Positions 21,013 to 30,702 of a stretch of DNA of 38,603 nt are shown here, one piece after another. The stretch lies in the NCBI GenBank assembly GCA_003427395.1, contig BFEA01000179.1, positions 1,247,040-1,285,642 of the forward strand. The letters are read 5' to 3'. Numbering within the stretch: position 1 is the stretch's first letter; each line of letters opens with the position of its first letter. The position numbers were made by a program, and so were the translations under genes. The DNA is from Chara braunii. Lineage: Eukaryota > Streptophyta > Charophyceae > Charales > Characeae. The notes beneath the pieces are model-generated. The model did not search any database, was not told the DNA's origin, and saw nothing but the letters and a program-made list of their open reading frames with translations.

Positions 21013-21149
21013 GTCAATCATATTTGCTTGTTGACAAAGGTCTGACTTTTCTCCTTGTGAGAATAGTCCAGCCTATGTGTGTTAGTGATTGCATAGGGTT
21101 GACTAAGAACAACTTGGAAAGTTAACCAACTAAGTAAGATACAGGACTA

Positions 21150-24100
21150 ATGTTTTTTGTGATCAGGACAAACGAAAGATGAAAACTTTGGATGTGGACA
21201 AACAAAAGATGAATTGACTGAATGTGATGTGGACATGACATGCTTGTTGAGAATGCTTTGTCTTTTTGCTCAAGCTCAGTTTGTCTTCTGCATTATAGGG
21301 TAATTTGTTAGTGCTCGCATTATGGTTGAGCGATTGGCAGGTAGATGTCTGCTTTTTTGTTTTTGCATTGTCCCTTCTTGTATGATTGTTTTTGGCAGGA
21401 CTTTGGCTAGCCTCTGAGTTAGTAGAACTTCTGGGAGCCTCTCTTTTTTAAGGGCGATGTCAAAATTTATGCTAAATACTCAAAGTTAGTCAAGAGTCAG
21501 AGATGTCAGCTAGGATAGGATATAGTTTAGTCTTTGGGGTCAGTAGTAATTCTCGAAGCCTTCCTTTTCAAAGGAAGTGCTGCTGAAATTTCTACTAAAA
21601 CCAAAGGGTTAGTTATTTTCATATATTTTTCTGAGTCTCGAGTTTTTTTCTTTTCAGATTTGGTATAATAAATATTCTTTGAGCACATTTCCCTAAAGGA
21701 AGTGCTGCCGAAATTTTCGGGATTTTCACATCGTTACCAGATGCCACTGCTAAGTAGGTTACAGTGCGATACAATTGAACTCTGTTAACTCGACAAACCA
21801 TGCCTGCCTTGATCTTTGTGACGCAGGTCATTGTTACGTGCGAGTGTTCTTCGAAGTCTTGAACTCCATCAACTTCTATTATCGAATTGATAGCAGGTCG
21901 GTTTGCAACTCGACTCCTACCCAACATGATACCCGCGCCCAGATGTTTGTGACCCTGTAGGCGAAAGGTATTTCGTATGAAAGAAAACCTATCCTTGGAA
22001 TTTCTCTTGAATGGTCATGCAAAAGCTGCGTGAATCAGGACGGGCGGGTATGCCTTTGCTGAGTGGGGGTCGGAAAGGGGCGTGTGGGACATGAACCAGA
22101 GAGAAAAAGGGTTGACCACATTTTGTGGCATCTGCGTGTAAATTTTTATTGGACTTTATGTGTGTGCAGGTATGTATGGGAGCAAGGACTCTCTCTTGGA
22201 TTGAGGGTGATATGGATGAATAAACGCAGGGTGTGAGTGACAAGGTTCAACTATGGTTGTGAGAATGACTCTCCCTGATTTCCTCTGAGACTTGCCCTTT
22301 TCCTTTTCTTTTGCTCCTGCCACACACATCTAGCGAACAGGCAATAGTAGTCGAGCGCAAAGTTTAGTGTTCGACCTAATATCGGACTGAAACTTAGTTT
22401 GGGTATGGCGAATTGCTCACGAACCCGTGACTACTCTTAGTATCTTTCCTCGATGAAGGCACGAGCGAATCTCGTCTCAAAGGGGTTTTGTTTTTTAGAT
22501 TAATATTTTGTGTGATCAGAACAAACAAACGATGAAAACTTTGGATGTGGACAAAGATGAAAACTTTGGATGTGGACAAACAAAAGATGAATTCACTGAA
22601 TGGGATGTGGACATTACATGCTTGCTTACAATGCTTTGTCTTTTTGCTCAAGCTCAATTTGTCTTCTGCATTATAGGGTAGTATGTTAGTGCTCGCATTA
22701 TGGTTGAGCGATAGGCAGGTAGATGTCTGCTTTTTTGTTTTCGCATTGTCCCTTCTTGTATGATTGTTTTTGGTAGGACTTTGGCTAGCCTCTGAGTTAG
22801 TAGAACTTCTGGGAACCTCTTTTTCTTAAGGGACATGCTGTTAAAATTTCTGCTAAATACTCAAAGTTAGTCAAGAATTAGAGATGTCAGCTAGGATAGG
22901 ATATAGTTTAGTCTTTGGGGTCAGTAGTAATTCTGGAAGCCTTCCTTTGAAAAGGAAGTGCTGCCGAAATTTCTACTAAAACCAAAGAGTTAGTTATTTT
23001 CAAATATTTTTCTGAGTCTCGAGTTTTTTTCTTTTTAGATTTGGTATAGTAAATATTCTTCGAGCACACCTCCCTAAAGGAAGTGCTGCCGAAATTTTTG
23101 GGATTTTCACGACACCTCACCAAAAGAGACAAAGGGTCAGACGCTACTGCTAAGTACGTTAGAGTGCGATACGGAGTTGAACTCCGTTAACTCGACAAGC
23201 CATGCCTGCCTTGATCTTTGTGACGCAGGTCATTGCTACCTGCGAATGTTCGTCGAAGTCTTGAGCTTCATCAACTTCTGCTATCGAATTGATAGCCACT
23301 AATGGTTAATAGGTGGTGTCATTTTCGACGAATTTTTCAACGAAACTGCCATATTTCTCTGAATTTTTTATTTTTCTCGGACGTATCCTTCCTAATATAC
23401 TGCTATGAAGTCATCCGTGGTAATCCTGGTAATATGACTCCGGGAGCGACACTCACGATGATTTTTTCGCCATCTTTCCATAAATCTTTCTTATAAATGC
23501 CACTATCTTATTACTTATCTATGGAGTGATTTTGAGCACTTAACCCTATTCGGAGTAGCTTTTGGAGTTCGCCAAATGATTCTCCGAATTCGGTGTTTTT
23601 GCCAACTTTTATGTTACTGGTCCAAATACGTTGAAACTGAATACTCGTATTCCGCCGAAACCTGGGAAGAACGAAAAGCGTCCATTGGGAGTATCATGCT
23701 TCCAGGACAGGATCGTACACATCTTTCAATGTTTACTAGCTTTTTGTAGTAAGTATTTTTGAGATTTTTTTTTTCTTTTTTTTTTGCCTGTTTGATTTTT
23801 TTATGTTTGTATTATGATCCTGCATTATTTGTTCGCGAAATTTTTGAGGACATTGTTTGTGGTGATGCGGCAAAAAACCCCGAACTTTGGGTCTTTCATT
23901 AACCATCTCTCTTGATAGCAGGTCGGTTTGTGACTCGACTCCTACCCACCATGATACCCACTCCCAGATGTTTGTGACTCCGTAGGCGAAAGGTATTTCG
24001 TATGAAAGAAAACCCATCCTTGGAATTTTTCTTGAATGGCCATGCAAAAGTTGCGTGAAGCAGGACGGGCGAGTATGCCTTTGCTGAGTGGGGGTTGGAA

Positions 24101-24521
24101 AGGGGCGTGTGGGACATGAACCAGGGAGATACAGGGTTGACCACGTTTTGTGGCATCCGCATGTAAATTTTTATTATGTGTGTGCAAGTATGTATGGGAG
24201 CGAGGACTGACTCTTGGATTGAGGGTGATATGGATGAATGAATGCTGGGCGTGAGTGACAAGGTTCGACTATGACTGTGAGAATGCCTCTCCCTAATTTC
24301 ATCCGAGACTCGCCCTTTTCCTTTTTTTTTGCTCCAGCCGCACACATCTAGCGAACAGGCAGGAGTATCCGAGCGCAAAGTTTAGCGCTCGACCTTGGAT
24401 CGGGCTGAAAATTAGTTTGGGTATGGTGAATTGCTCGCCAACCTATGACTACTCTTAGTTCCTCCCTCAGCGAAGGGACGAGCGAATCCCGTCTCAAAGG
24501 GGTTTTGCTTTTTAGATTATT
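21150..24521 (+). repeat. Direct duplication of about 1.35-1.4 kb within the 3' LTR
   Basis: Unit 1 (about 21150-22501) and unit 2 (about 22502-24521, including the 615-bp insertion) both start around TTTTGTGATCAG-ACAAAC and end GGGGTTTTG-TTTTTAGATTA. Both contain the GAAGTGCTGCCGAAAT boxes and the region from GTAGGCGAAAGGTATTTCGT onward. The 5' LTR in this window has one copy. Unit 2 also has a small local duplication of GATGAAAACTTTGGATGTGG (22533-22577). Confidence 0.8.
23297..23911. mobile_element. 615-bp insertion with an 8-bp target-site duplication
   Basis: The LTR sequence CGAATTGATAGCAGGTCGG is interrupted so that TTGATAGC appears on both sides (23289-23296 and 23912-23919). The insert starts CACTAATGGTTAAT and ends ATTAACCATCTCTC, giving inverted ends with a 9-bp exact core ATGGTTAAT. 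The interior is AT-rich, has a long T-run (about 23763-23785), and encodes nothing recognisable. The 8-bp duplication fits a hAT-type non-autonomous element. The CACTA-like first bases are not supported as CACTA because that superfamily makes 3-bp duplications. Confidence 0.75.
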
Positions 24522-24698
24522 AGTCGGACGTTGGTCGTGAGCTTGGAATTCGAGGTCCTTGTCCAGGACATCCCAGGCTCTGGTCCAGCACAAAAGGGTT
24601 TCCCTCTTGAGTCGAACCTACGCCTCTTGCTTATTGTCACCCACTGCCTAAAAGACAGCGGCGCTGCAAGGGCTTCACGACTTATCCTTCAATCGTGC

Positions 24699-24730
24699 AA
24701 TATCGTGAAGGAGGAACCCTTCACGATATT
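24699..24730. repeat. 13-bp perfect inverted repeat, second LTR copy
   Basis: AATATCGTGAAGG, a 6-nt loop, CCTTCACGATATT, identical to 1802-1833 while surrounding bases have diverged. Confidence 0.9.
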
Positions 24731-25418
24731 TCACTTTCGACACTCTGAGTGTCGTATGCAACCCCGAAACCCATGAGAGGCTGCGCGGATGTGGGTAACG
24801 CATGAAGCGTCGCCATGACAGCAGATCAAGTGGGTACACATGACTGGGCGTTATTTTTCCCTTATCACCTGCATTCTTTTTATGCAACTCTGTGAGGGCC
24901 TCGTGCAGACACATTCATCTTTTGAGTTATGGGTTAGGACGAATGAAAAAGGGACTAGGCTTATTTGTTTGTTTAAGTTGGTTTTTTGCGTATCACGTGG
25001 TTGAGTTAGGATGTCCTAGTCGACCGATGTTGAATCGCACGTGGGAGATCAGCGCCCCAGCATGACGGTTCGTGTACGGGTCCGAGCTAGGCGTGGACCG
25101 CGTGTACCCCCTATGCTACAACATACGAGAAACGCCCTCGGCTGGGCCACCTCCGAGATTGCAAGTAAAAACTTTCACGTGTGGTTCAGTAGCTCGACGG
25201 GGATACGCTCACCCAAGAGATGGTGACAACTCTCACGAGTGGAGGTAAGTTGTACCTCGCGAGACCTTGTCCTGTCGTAGGGACTCGATGGAGGTATAAC
25301 TGGCGCACTCGACCGGAGCGGCTCCGCCGCTTCCCTTTTCATGAAGCAACATGCGAATTCTGCCAATCCTGCGTGACGCGCCAGGAAGGTTCCCCCAGTG
25401 GGGGCCGTGCGCTCGACA

Positions 25419-25605
25419 GCGACATCATGTGGACTGGCCGGTGCCATGTGGGGCGGGTGATACTACGCCAACCGGATGGTTCCAACAAATACACCCATAA
25501 ACACACACACCAATAAGAAATAACACACAGTTAGGCACAAGTTCACCTTTGGCACAACCAGGATACTATGTGGCGTGGCCGATATTATATGGTATGTCTG
25601 ATGCT
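25419..25605. other. Spacer between element A and element B
   Basis: Degenerate ATGTGG-CTGGCCGGT-type words and an ACACAC run are present, with no gene. Similar words (CTATGTGGACTAGATGGTAC) continue after element B at about 34857, as expected if B inserted into this sequence. Confidence 0.5.
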
Positions 25606-26561
25606 TGAAACGGTTTCACCCAGTTATCCGACAGATGCAGACATCAGGACTCGATCCCTTGACCTACCCGTTAACCTTATACATTGACCCCGTGGTCCTC
25701 TATGAGATTTGAACCCACGACCTGTCCCTAGACCTGTCCCTTAGGTCTTGACCCGTAGACCTTCGTATTTGCAGTTTTGCCTCTTACCATTAGGTCTAGC
25801 CTAGGTACTTCTGGAAGTCTCTACTTGACTCTTCGGTAGCGCAAGGGTCACTCCAAAGGTAGTCTTCACCGTTACCGAGGGGTCAGTCAGTAGATTCTAA
25901 AAAGTCGTAGGACTAGCCCACCGCGTCTGAGTCAGCAAGGAGACCAGGCCACCACGTCTAGTCAGCAAGTACCAGGGGAGTTCCACGCGGTTTGGAAATT
26001 CAGGCCCACGCGTTTTGGGCCACCCAGTCCCATGCGTTTTGGCCAGGGCTGGGGCAGTCCAGACCACCAATGACACGGCATAAATAAAGGAGCAGCGTGC
26101 AGCCATTCATTCGTCTGTGAGCCATGCGGAAGCGCTGCTGGAGCGACTTGTGTTGTGGAGGTCTGCGGGTGCCCGGAGCTGAAGTGGCCATAGCTAAGAG
26201 GAGGAAGACGACGACAGCCATAGCCGTCAAGTTGCTGACACCAATAGAGTGTACAAATTGTGTGTGTATTGCGTGGACATTCAGAGTGGATCTTCGTGTG
26301 TGTATGTGTGAGTGAGAGTGACGCTGATGGCGTAGACAGTGTTTGGTTGGGACTTTAGGCAGTGTTCGGCGGCCATAGCCGCAAGTTGTAACAGTTGGCT
26401 TGAGCTAAGTTTCTGGCCAGAGGCCGTATCTCTGAGTTTTCTGTGTGGGCGCTTGTCGCCAGTGCAAGTTCATTGCTGATTCTGAGTTGGGGGAAGTTGG
26501 TTCTCCATCGGCACATACATGTATGCATGTTGCAAGCAAGATTGAGTGAAGTCTGATTACA
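25606..26561 (+). repeat. 5' LTR of element B
   Basis: It begins TGAAACGGTTTCACCC and ends CTGATTACA, and pairs with 33786-34794. Differences are mostly transitions plus small indels. The 3' copy has an expanded GGCCATAG-GAGGAGGAA segment and an extra TTAGTTAGT stretch. Confidence 0.95.
26067..26090 (+). promoter_or_regulatory. Putative LTR promoter: CCAAT box and TATA box
   Basis: CCAAT at 26067-26071 is followed by CATAAATAAAGG at 26079-26090. The same place in the 3' LTR reads TATGAATAGAGG. The start site would fall near the AGCAGCGTGCAGCC downstream. This is a sequence-only call. Confidence 0.5.
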
Positions 26562-26562
26562 C

Positions 26563-26574
26563 TGGTATGAGAGC
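26563..26574 (+). promoter_or_regulatory. Primer-binding site, initiator tRNA-Met type
   Basis: TGGTATGAGAGC differs at one base from TGGTATCAGAGC, the usual plant site complementary to initiator tRNA-Met. It begins one base after the LTR ends. Confidence 0.88.
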
Positions 26575-26818
26575 TGGTACCCGTTGTCCATGCCATAGCG
26601 AAGGAGCTGTGAAGAGGAACAAGGCTGCGATAGCTAGAGAGCGGCAGAGAGAGAGAGAAGGAAACCCGTGAAGAAGAAGAGACAGTCCGCCATAGCGGAC
26701 GGCGGCCATAGCCGCCGAGCTCAGAGGAAGAAGAAGAGCGACAACTGGATGAAAGAGAAGCAGATAAGAGGGACAGAGAGCGAGAGGTGACGAAGGTGAT
26801 TGGAAGCCATAGCCAAGG

Positions 26819-26942
26819 TTGACCAGGAGTTGGGGGGCGTTGAGCAAGTCGACCAACGTTGACCAGGGGTTGACAGGCGAAGTTTGACCAAGCGTTGACC
26901 AGCGTTGACCGACAAGCGTGGACCTGTACTGTTGACCAAGCG
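26819..26942 (+). repeat. Cluster of TTGAC(C) motifs, W-box-like
   Basis: TTGAC starts at 26819, 26859, 26870, 26884, 26895, 26905 and 26932. Six continue to TTGACC, mostly inside GTTGACCA(A/G)CG with a spacing near 11 bp. TTGAC(C/T) is the core bound by plant WRKY factors. The local spacing also fits simple tandem expansion. Confidence 0.7.
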
Positions 26943-27459
26943 GGAGCACGAAGAAGAGAGCGGTATAAACTCTCCAAGCCCTGACCCTATCCCTGTTACC
27001 CTGTGGATGCGCACACAACTTGGTACTTGTTGACGAGTCAGTCTGTCATCTCTTTCTGCATCGAGTTACTTTTGTCTAGTCGATAGGATTCCGTGCACGT
27101 GATCAGATAGGTCCTGTGAGCCAGTGTCTGCACGGGACTTAGAAGGGGTTGAGGTGTGTCTGGCATTGGACGACATGGGAAAACACCCCAAGGACTGCTA
27201 CAGATCGGCAGGTTGCTCTGGGTGGCACATTATACTTGAACTCCGAGCTGCAGAGCGGGTATCCAGTCTATCTACGTCTTGAGGGGACTCGGCTGTGATC
27301 GTCGTCCTGTCTGCGACGTCAAATAATTATCGAGTTGATATGGCGGATTAAATGCCTCCTGATCAGCCGGTAAGTCCTGTAGTGACAGACTGGAGCAGTT
27401 TAGGACAGAGCTGAGTAGTTGACCAAGCAACAACCTGAAGCAAAAGCCAGGTGGGTTTC

Positions 27460-27640
27460 AATGATGGTGGTTGTAAGCACTTCCGTTGGTTGTGGGAAGT
27501 TTCGGTGACGGTGGTTGCGAAAGTATCCGCCGACTGTGGAAAGTTTTGGTGACAGTGGTTGTGCTCACATTCGTCGGTTGTGGAAAGTTTCGTTGTAGTG
27601 GTTGCAAAAGCATCTGTCGGCCGTGGTAACCTGGCTAAGC
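27460..27640 (+). repeat. 44-bp tandem repeat, about 4 copies
   Basis: (G/A)GTGGTTG starts at 27466, 27510, 27554 and 27597. Units share CG(T/C)CGGTTGTGGAAAGTTT and GTGACGGTGGTTG with variation. Confidence 0.85.
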
Positions 27641-27730
27641 TGAAGAAAGACCTTTGTAGTCCTTTAGAGAGTCAGGTGGCTAGGTCTACGTGTTGAGGAG
27701 TGGAATCGTCACGGATTGTGCCCTATCAAC

Positions 27731-29224
27731 ATGGTGATCACCCGCACCGGAACGAGCACTACCCGTTGTAGCAAGGAACAAGAAGAGAGGGTTGCCGCTA
27801 TTTGATGTAAGAAGAAGGAGAGGATGGAGAAGAGGGATTTGATTAAAGAAGCAAAGAAGTTAGCTCTATTGGAAGAGGAGGCGGCCAAGACGAGACAGAT
27901 GGAGGAGGAGTTGGAGAAGTGGAAGAAGGAACATGAAGAGAAGCTGGCCGCAGTCGGAACATGAAGAGAAGCTGGCCGCAGTCGAGGCCGAAGTAGAGGA
28001 AGAAGAAGAAGTGGAGGCCGAAGAAGAAGAGGCCTTGGTGAGGAGAAGGGGGGAGGCAAGGTCCAGTGGCCCTCCACCAGAGGAGGTGGAGAAGGAAGTT
28101 AAGGAATGGATAGCTACTCTGGCATTGGGGGAAGATAAAGAGGCAGAAGTGATGGTACCCCAGGCGGAGAGGGAGGCGGTGAGCAAAGAGCTGGAATAAG
28201 AGAGGGATCCCTTGTGGCAACAAGCAAGGGAGCAAGAGCAGCAGCTGGAGTGGAGATTCCGCCTCGTTCAGGAAAGAAGAAGGCGCCTAAAAGCAGCAAA
28301 GAGGATGGAGGGTGAGCTCCAGGCGGCAGAGACTCGGATGGGGAAGATCAGGGAAGAGACCCAAAGTATTTACTCCTTACTGACCGCCCAGAGAGAACAA
28401 TTGAGACACCTTCGCGGCCTCGATATCGCATAAGAGTCCGTACAAACCGGATTCAAAGAGTTTGCGCACGATATGATGACCCATCTGGTTTGAGAGATCA
28501 ATCGAGCGATAGGAAAACCGAAAACGTTATGTACGGGCACCATAGAGGGTGCTAAGTTAGCGGCTCCCAAGGAAGAGGAGCCCAGACCTCGCCGTGAAAG
28601 GGTCGAAGTCCGATTCCTTGAACCCTTCAATGGGAAAAACGAAGAAGATTTCGATAATTGGGAGGCCAATGTCAATTCTTACATGTACCTATAGGATGTG
28701 ACCCCCAGGACCATGTCCTAATAGTTTTGTCCAGGCTTTGAGAGACGAAGCCACTAGTTTTGTGAGGTCACTCGCACACGCCTTACATTGGGAGAACGAC
28801 ATGGTCCAGTACTCTAGAGTCTCCCATCTCCCTGACTTTCTGAAAGCATTTAGAAAACGTTTTGTGGACGCCACGAGTGGAATCGAGGCGTGAGACAAAC
28901 TCCAAATGATCCATACATGGTAGTGGAGGAGTGTCCACGCTCTCAAATCTGCTATGGACAAACTTATCATTGTGCCCAGTCACGGGGTGACTGTCGCACA
29001 ACTCGTCCAAGATCTTCTACCGTGCGTTGCCTGAGCATGTGCAAGGGCATTTCTTCGCCAAGAAGAAGCAGCCGGAAATCACTTACGATGTGCTTAGTAG
29101 AGAGGTTGTTGCATTCGCTGCCCAGGTTGCGCCAGTAACCACTTTCTGGTACAAAGATCTGACGAAGGGCAAAAAGTGGAAGGGTCGCACCATCTCCGGC
29201 CAAGTCAAGGCCAAAGATAGATAA
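27731..29224 (+). pseudogene. gag: Gag of element B, part 1: coiled coil and capsid
   Basis: ATG at 27731 is the first in the leader that opens the Gag-like frame (MVITRTGTSTTRCSKEQEER), broken by TGA after 24 codons. A Glu/Lys/Arg-rich coiled-coil region follows to about 28430 (LALLEEEAAKTRQMEEELEK, then the Glu-rich stretch at 27980-28040). A 28-bp duplication shifts the frame at 27956. The capsid begins near 28600 with VRFLEPFNGKNEEDFDNWEA and continues through stops and a frame change near 28730 (FVQALRDEATSFVRSLA) to PEITYDVLSREVVAFAAQV before 29224. Gag builds the particle. Many lesions rule out function. Confidence 0.8.
27928..27983. repeat. 28-bp perfect tandem duplication in gag of element B
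   Basis: 27928-27955 and 27956-27983 are identical, beginning GGAACATGAAGAGAAGCTGG. The extra 28 bases shift the Gag frame and create a TGA, so this is probably a late event. Confidence 0.97.
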
Positions 29225-29630
29225 CTTTTTAATCGCTTGTAATTTTTGTGAAAATTCACCGGCCTTGTTTGTTTTTTTTCGAGGTGTTGCTGTATTACAA
29301 GCTTATGTTTTTACTATTCTAATATGTATTTACCTCAATGACGCTTTAAATCTTCATTAACCATTTCTCCCACTTTGTGGCCTCTGGTGACGCAACCGCC
29401 GCGAAGCGTTCATCTTTCCCACCCACCCCAGGGTGGGGTGGTGTCGGCTCCATTCTTTTCTTTGACTGAACATTTTGGCATCTTGTTTGATGAAAAATGC
29501 TATTTAGTCCAAAAACTTTTGATCTTGAATTCGTGATAACAAGGCGCCGCTTATACACTGAGCTTCGCCGTTCACTAACCATTTTGTGTTTTTCCAATTT
29601 TGAACATCAGAAGCGCACTGCGTACTAATA
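29225..29630. other. Non-coding interruption inside gag of element B
   Basis: The capsid frame ends at TAG 29222-29224 and the next Gag part starts about 400 bp later. The stretch is AT-rich with stops in all frames. An AACCAT word occurs twice in the same orientation (TTCATTAACCATTTCT at 29352, TTCACTAACCATTTTG at 29572). It could be an insertion or a retained intron (an AG precedes 29611). No clean target duplication was found. Confidence 0.4.
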
Positions 29631-30110
29631 TTGACGATGGAAGAAGGTGGTGCCGAGGAAGTTCCCTGCTCTGACATAGAATGGGGACTGGAAGAGGAAG
29701 AGAGGGACAGTAGGGTAGATAGGGGGAGCACCTACGCTGCTATCGCGGCCGGAGGGAGGCGGCAAGGAGGAGGAAGCGGCCCTGACAGGAATGGTCAGGC
29801 CTCAGGTGGCCGAGGACAGGGCTGCCAGGGGGTTGGCGACAATAGGGACCTCCAAGCGAGAAGAAGGGGTCAAGGAGCCCCGTCTAACCGTTTGCGTTCA
29901 AGTCGGTCACCTCCCAGACAAGGAAGGTGGCACCCAGGCCAGCCCCAAGGGCGACCTTGGGAATCATTGGGTATTGGGAAGAATGTGTGGCAGGATCGCA
30001 TAGACAGGTACCACTGTGTGTTTTGCGGGGACCCTGGGCACATCATTAAGTTTTGTCCAAAGTACAAGGATCGTCTTGCTGCTAGGGCAGCAAAAGGTAA
30101 CCGTCGGTAG
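29631..30110 (+). pseudogene. gag: Gag of element B, part 2: Arg/Gly-rich linker and CCHC zinc knuckle
   Basis: About 158 codons are open to TAG 30108-30110. An acidic start (DIEWGLEEEERDSR) leads to a Gly/Arg/Gln-rich linker (GGRRQGGGSG, GGRGQGCQG), then CVFCGDPGHIIKFC, an exact C-x2-C-x4-H-x4-C nucleocapsid knuckle (30015-30056), and a basic end. Such knuckles bind element RNA. Of the two elements, only this gag keeps the knuckle immediately upstream of protease, the usual place. Confidence 0.85.
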
Positions 30111-30271
30111 AGGTCGCAATTGCCCCTACCCCAGGAGTATGTGGATCTGAGTGTGCGCGCAAGATAGAGACTCCCACTCCGCATATCTCCATGGCAGAGG
30201 CCGCTGGTCATCGTCTAGTAAGTTATCCAGAGACTGCTTGTGTTAGAGTCTCTCTAGATGCTCCCTCACAG

Positions 30272-30702
30272 GCTTAGCTGAAGAATTGAAGGAGAGGAGG
30301 CAAGCCTGGGCCAAGATAAAAAAGGAAGGAAAAGGGCAGCTAATTCTCGCAGACAGAGAGATTCTTAGAGCAAGAGTAGGGGCCCTTATAGACAGTGGGG
30401 CCACCAGGAGTTACATTAGTCGTAAGGCGCTGAAAACGTTAAAGCTCAGTCTTAAAATCCAACGACCGAAAGAGCCTGTAGTCGGTATCCTCGCAGACAA
30501 CAACCGGAGGATGCGTGTTGAGGAATACGTCCAGGGAGTCCAGGCATATTTTCGCCTAGAGAAGGAAGGGAAGGAAGAGAAAGTCCTTCCTTGATTCTTC
30601 TCGTTGAAGAGAATCTCCCGTTTGATGTAGTATTGGGTACAGATTGGGGAGAGCAGCAGAAGCCACTTTGCACCTTCGAGAGCATGAGTGCAGGCTCCCT
30701 AG
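30272..30702 (+). pseudogene. pol: Aspartic protease of element B, frameshifted
   Basis: The active-site motif ALIDSGATRSYISRKAL (about 30388-30435) is followed by a flap-like stretch with GILADNN. The frame is lost near 30585 and resumes with [18 protein letters not shown] (about 30615-30668), the second conserved motif of Gypsy proteases. The product would process Gag-Pol as a dimer. Confidence 0.85.

Larger units (their letters stand above)
1..25418 (+). mobile_element. Element A: very large Ty3/Gypsy-type LTR retrotransposon (left end off window), decayed
   Basis: Related long repeats at 1-2518 and about 20215-25418 frame a primer-binding site matching tRNA-Asp, a gag-protease-RT-RNase H-integrase set in Gypsy order, and an extra downstream coding cluster. 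At over 25 kb it would be among the largest LTR elements. Part of the length is later insertion: 237 bp in the protease, 766 bp at 17898, 615 bp in the 3' LTR, and perhaps more in the non-coding 12.3-20.2 kb stretch. Organisation (long LTRs, tRNA-Asp primer, extra ORF after integrase) recalls plant Athila/Tat elements, but I did not recognise the pol sequence as belonging to either. The alternative is that the two LTR-like blocks come from separate insertions. No target-site duplication can be tested because the left end is outside the window. Confidence 0.7.
20215..25418 (+). repeat. 3' LTR of element A, enlarged by duplication and insertion
   Basis: It aligns with 1-2518 but is about twice as long. 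The right end is CTCGACA at 25412-25418, giving the canonical CA and matching the 5' copy's CTCGACT. Size differences come from an extra segment present twice (21150-24521), a 615-bp insertion (23297-23911) and stretches deleted from the 5' copy. In the terminal part (25002-25121 against 2101-2220) I counted 9 differences in 120 bases, 8 of them transitions. The left edge at 20215 is a guess. Confidence 0.72.
26575..27730 (+). other. Long untranslated leader of element B with clustered repeats
   Basis: About 1.15 kb without a supported ORF on the plus strand. It contains a cluster of TTGACC motifs (26819-26942), a 44-bp tandem repeat (27460-27640), and several GCCATAGC octamers shared with the LTR. 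ORFs on the minus strand are Ser/Leu-rich readings of these repeats. Packaging and translation signals would be expected here but cannot be named. Confidence 0.6.

Noticed and set aside
23297-23911. CACTA-superfamily element, from its first bases CACTA
   Set aside because: The target duplication is 8 bp, not 3 bp, and the other end does not finish with TAGTG.
26405-27018. Overlapping minus-strand open frames in LTR and leader B
   Set aside because: They are reverse readings of GA-rich and TTGACC repeats (Ser/Leu/Val-rich, no domain).
27843-28235. Minus-strand open frames opposite the gag coiled coil
   Set aside because: They are shadows of the Glu/Lys-rich plus-strand coding, giving Ser/Leu/Phe-rich text.
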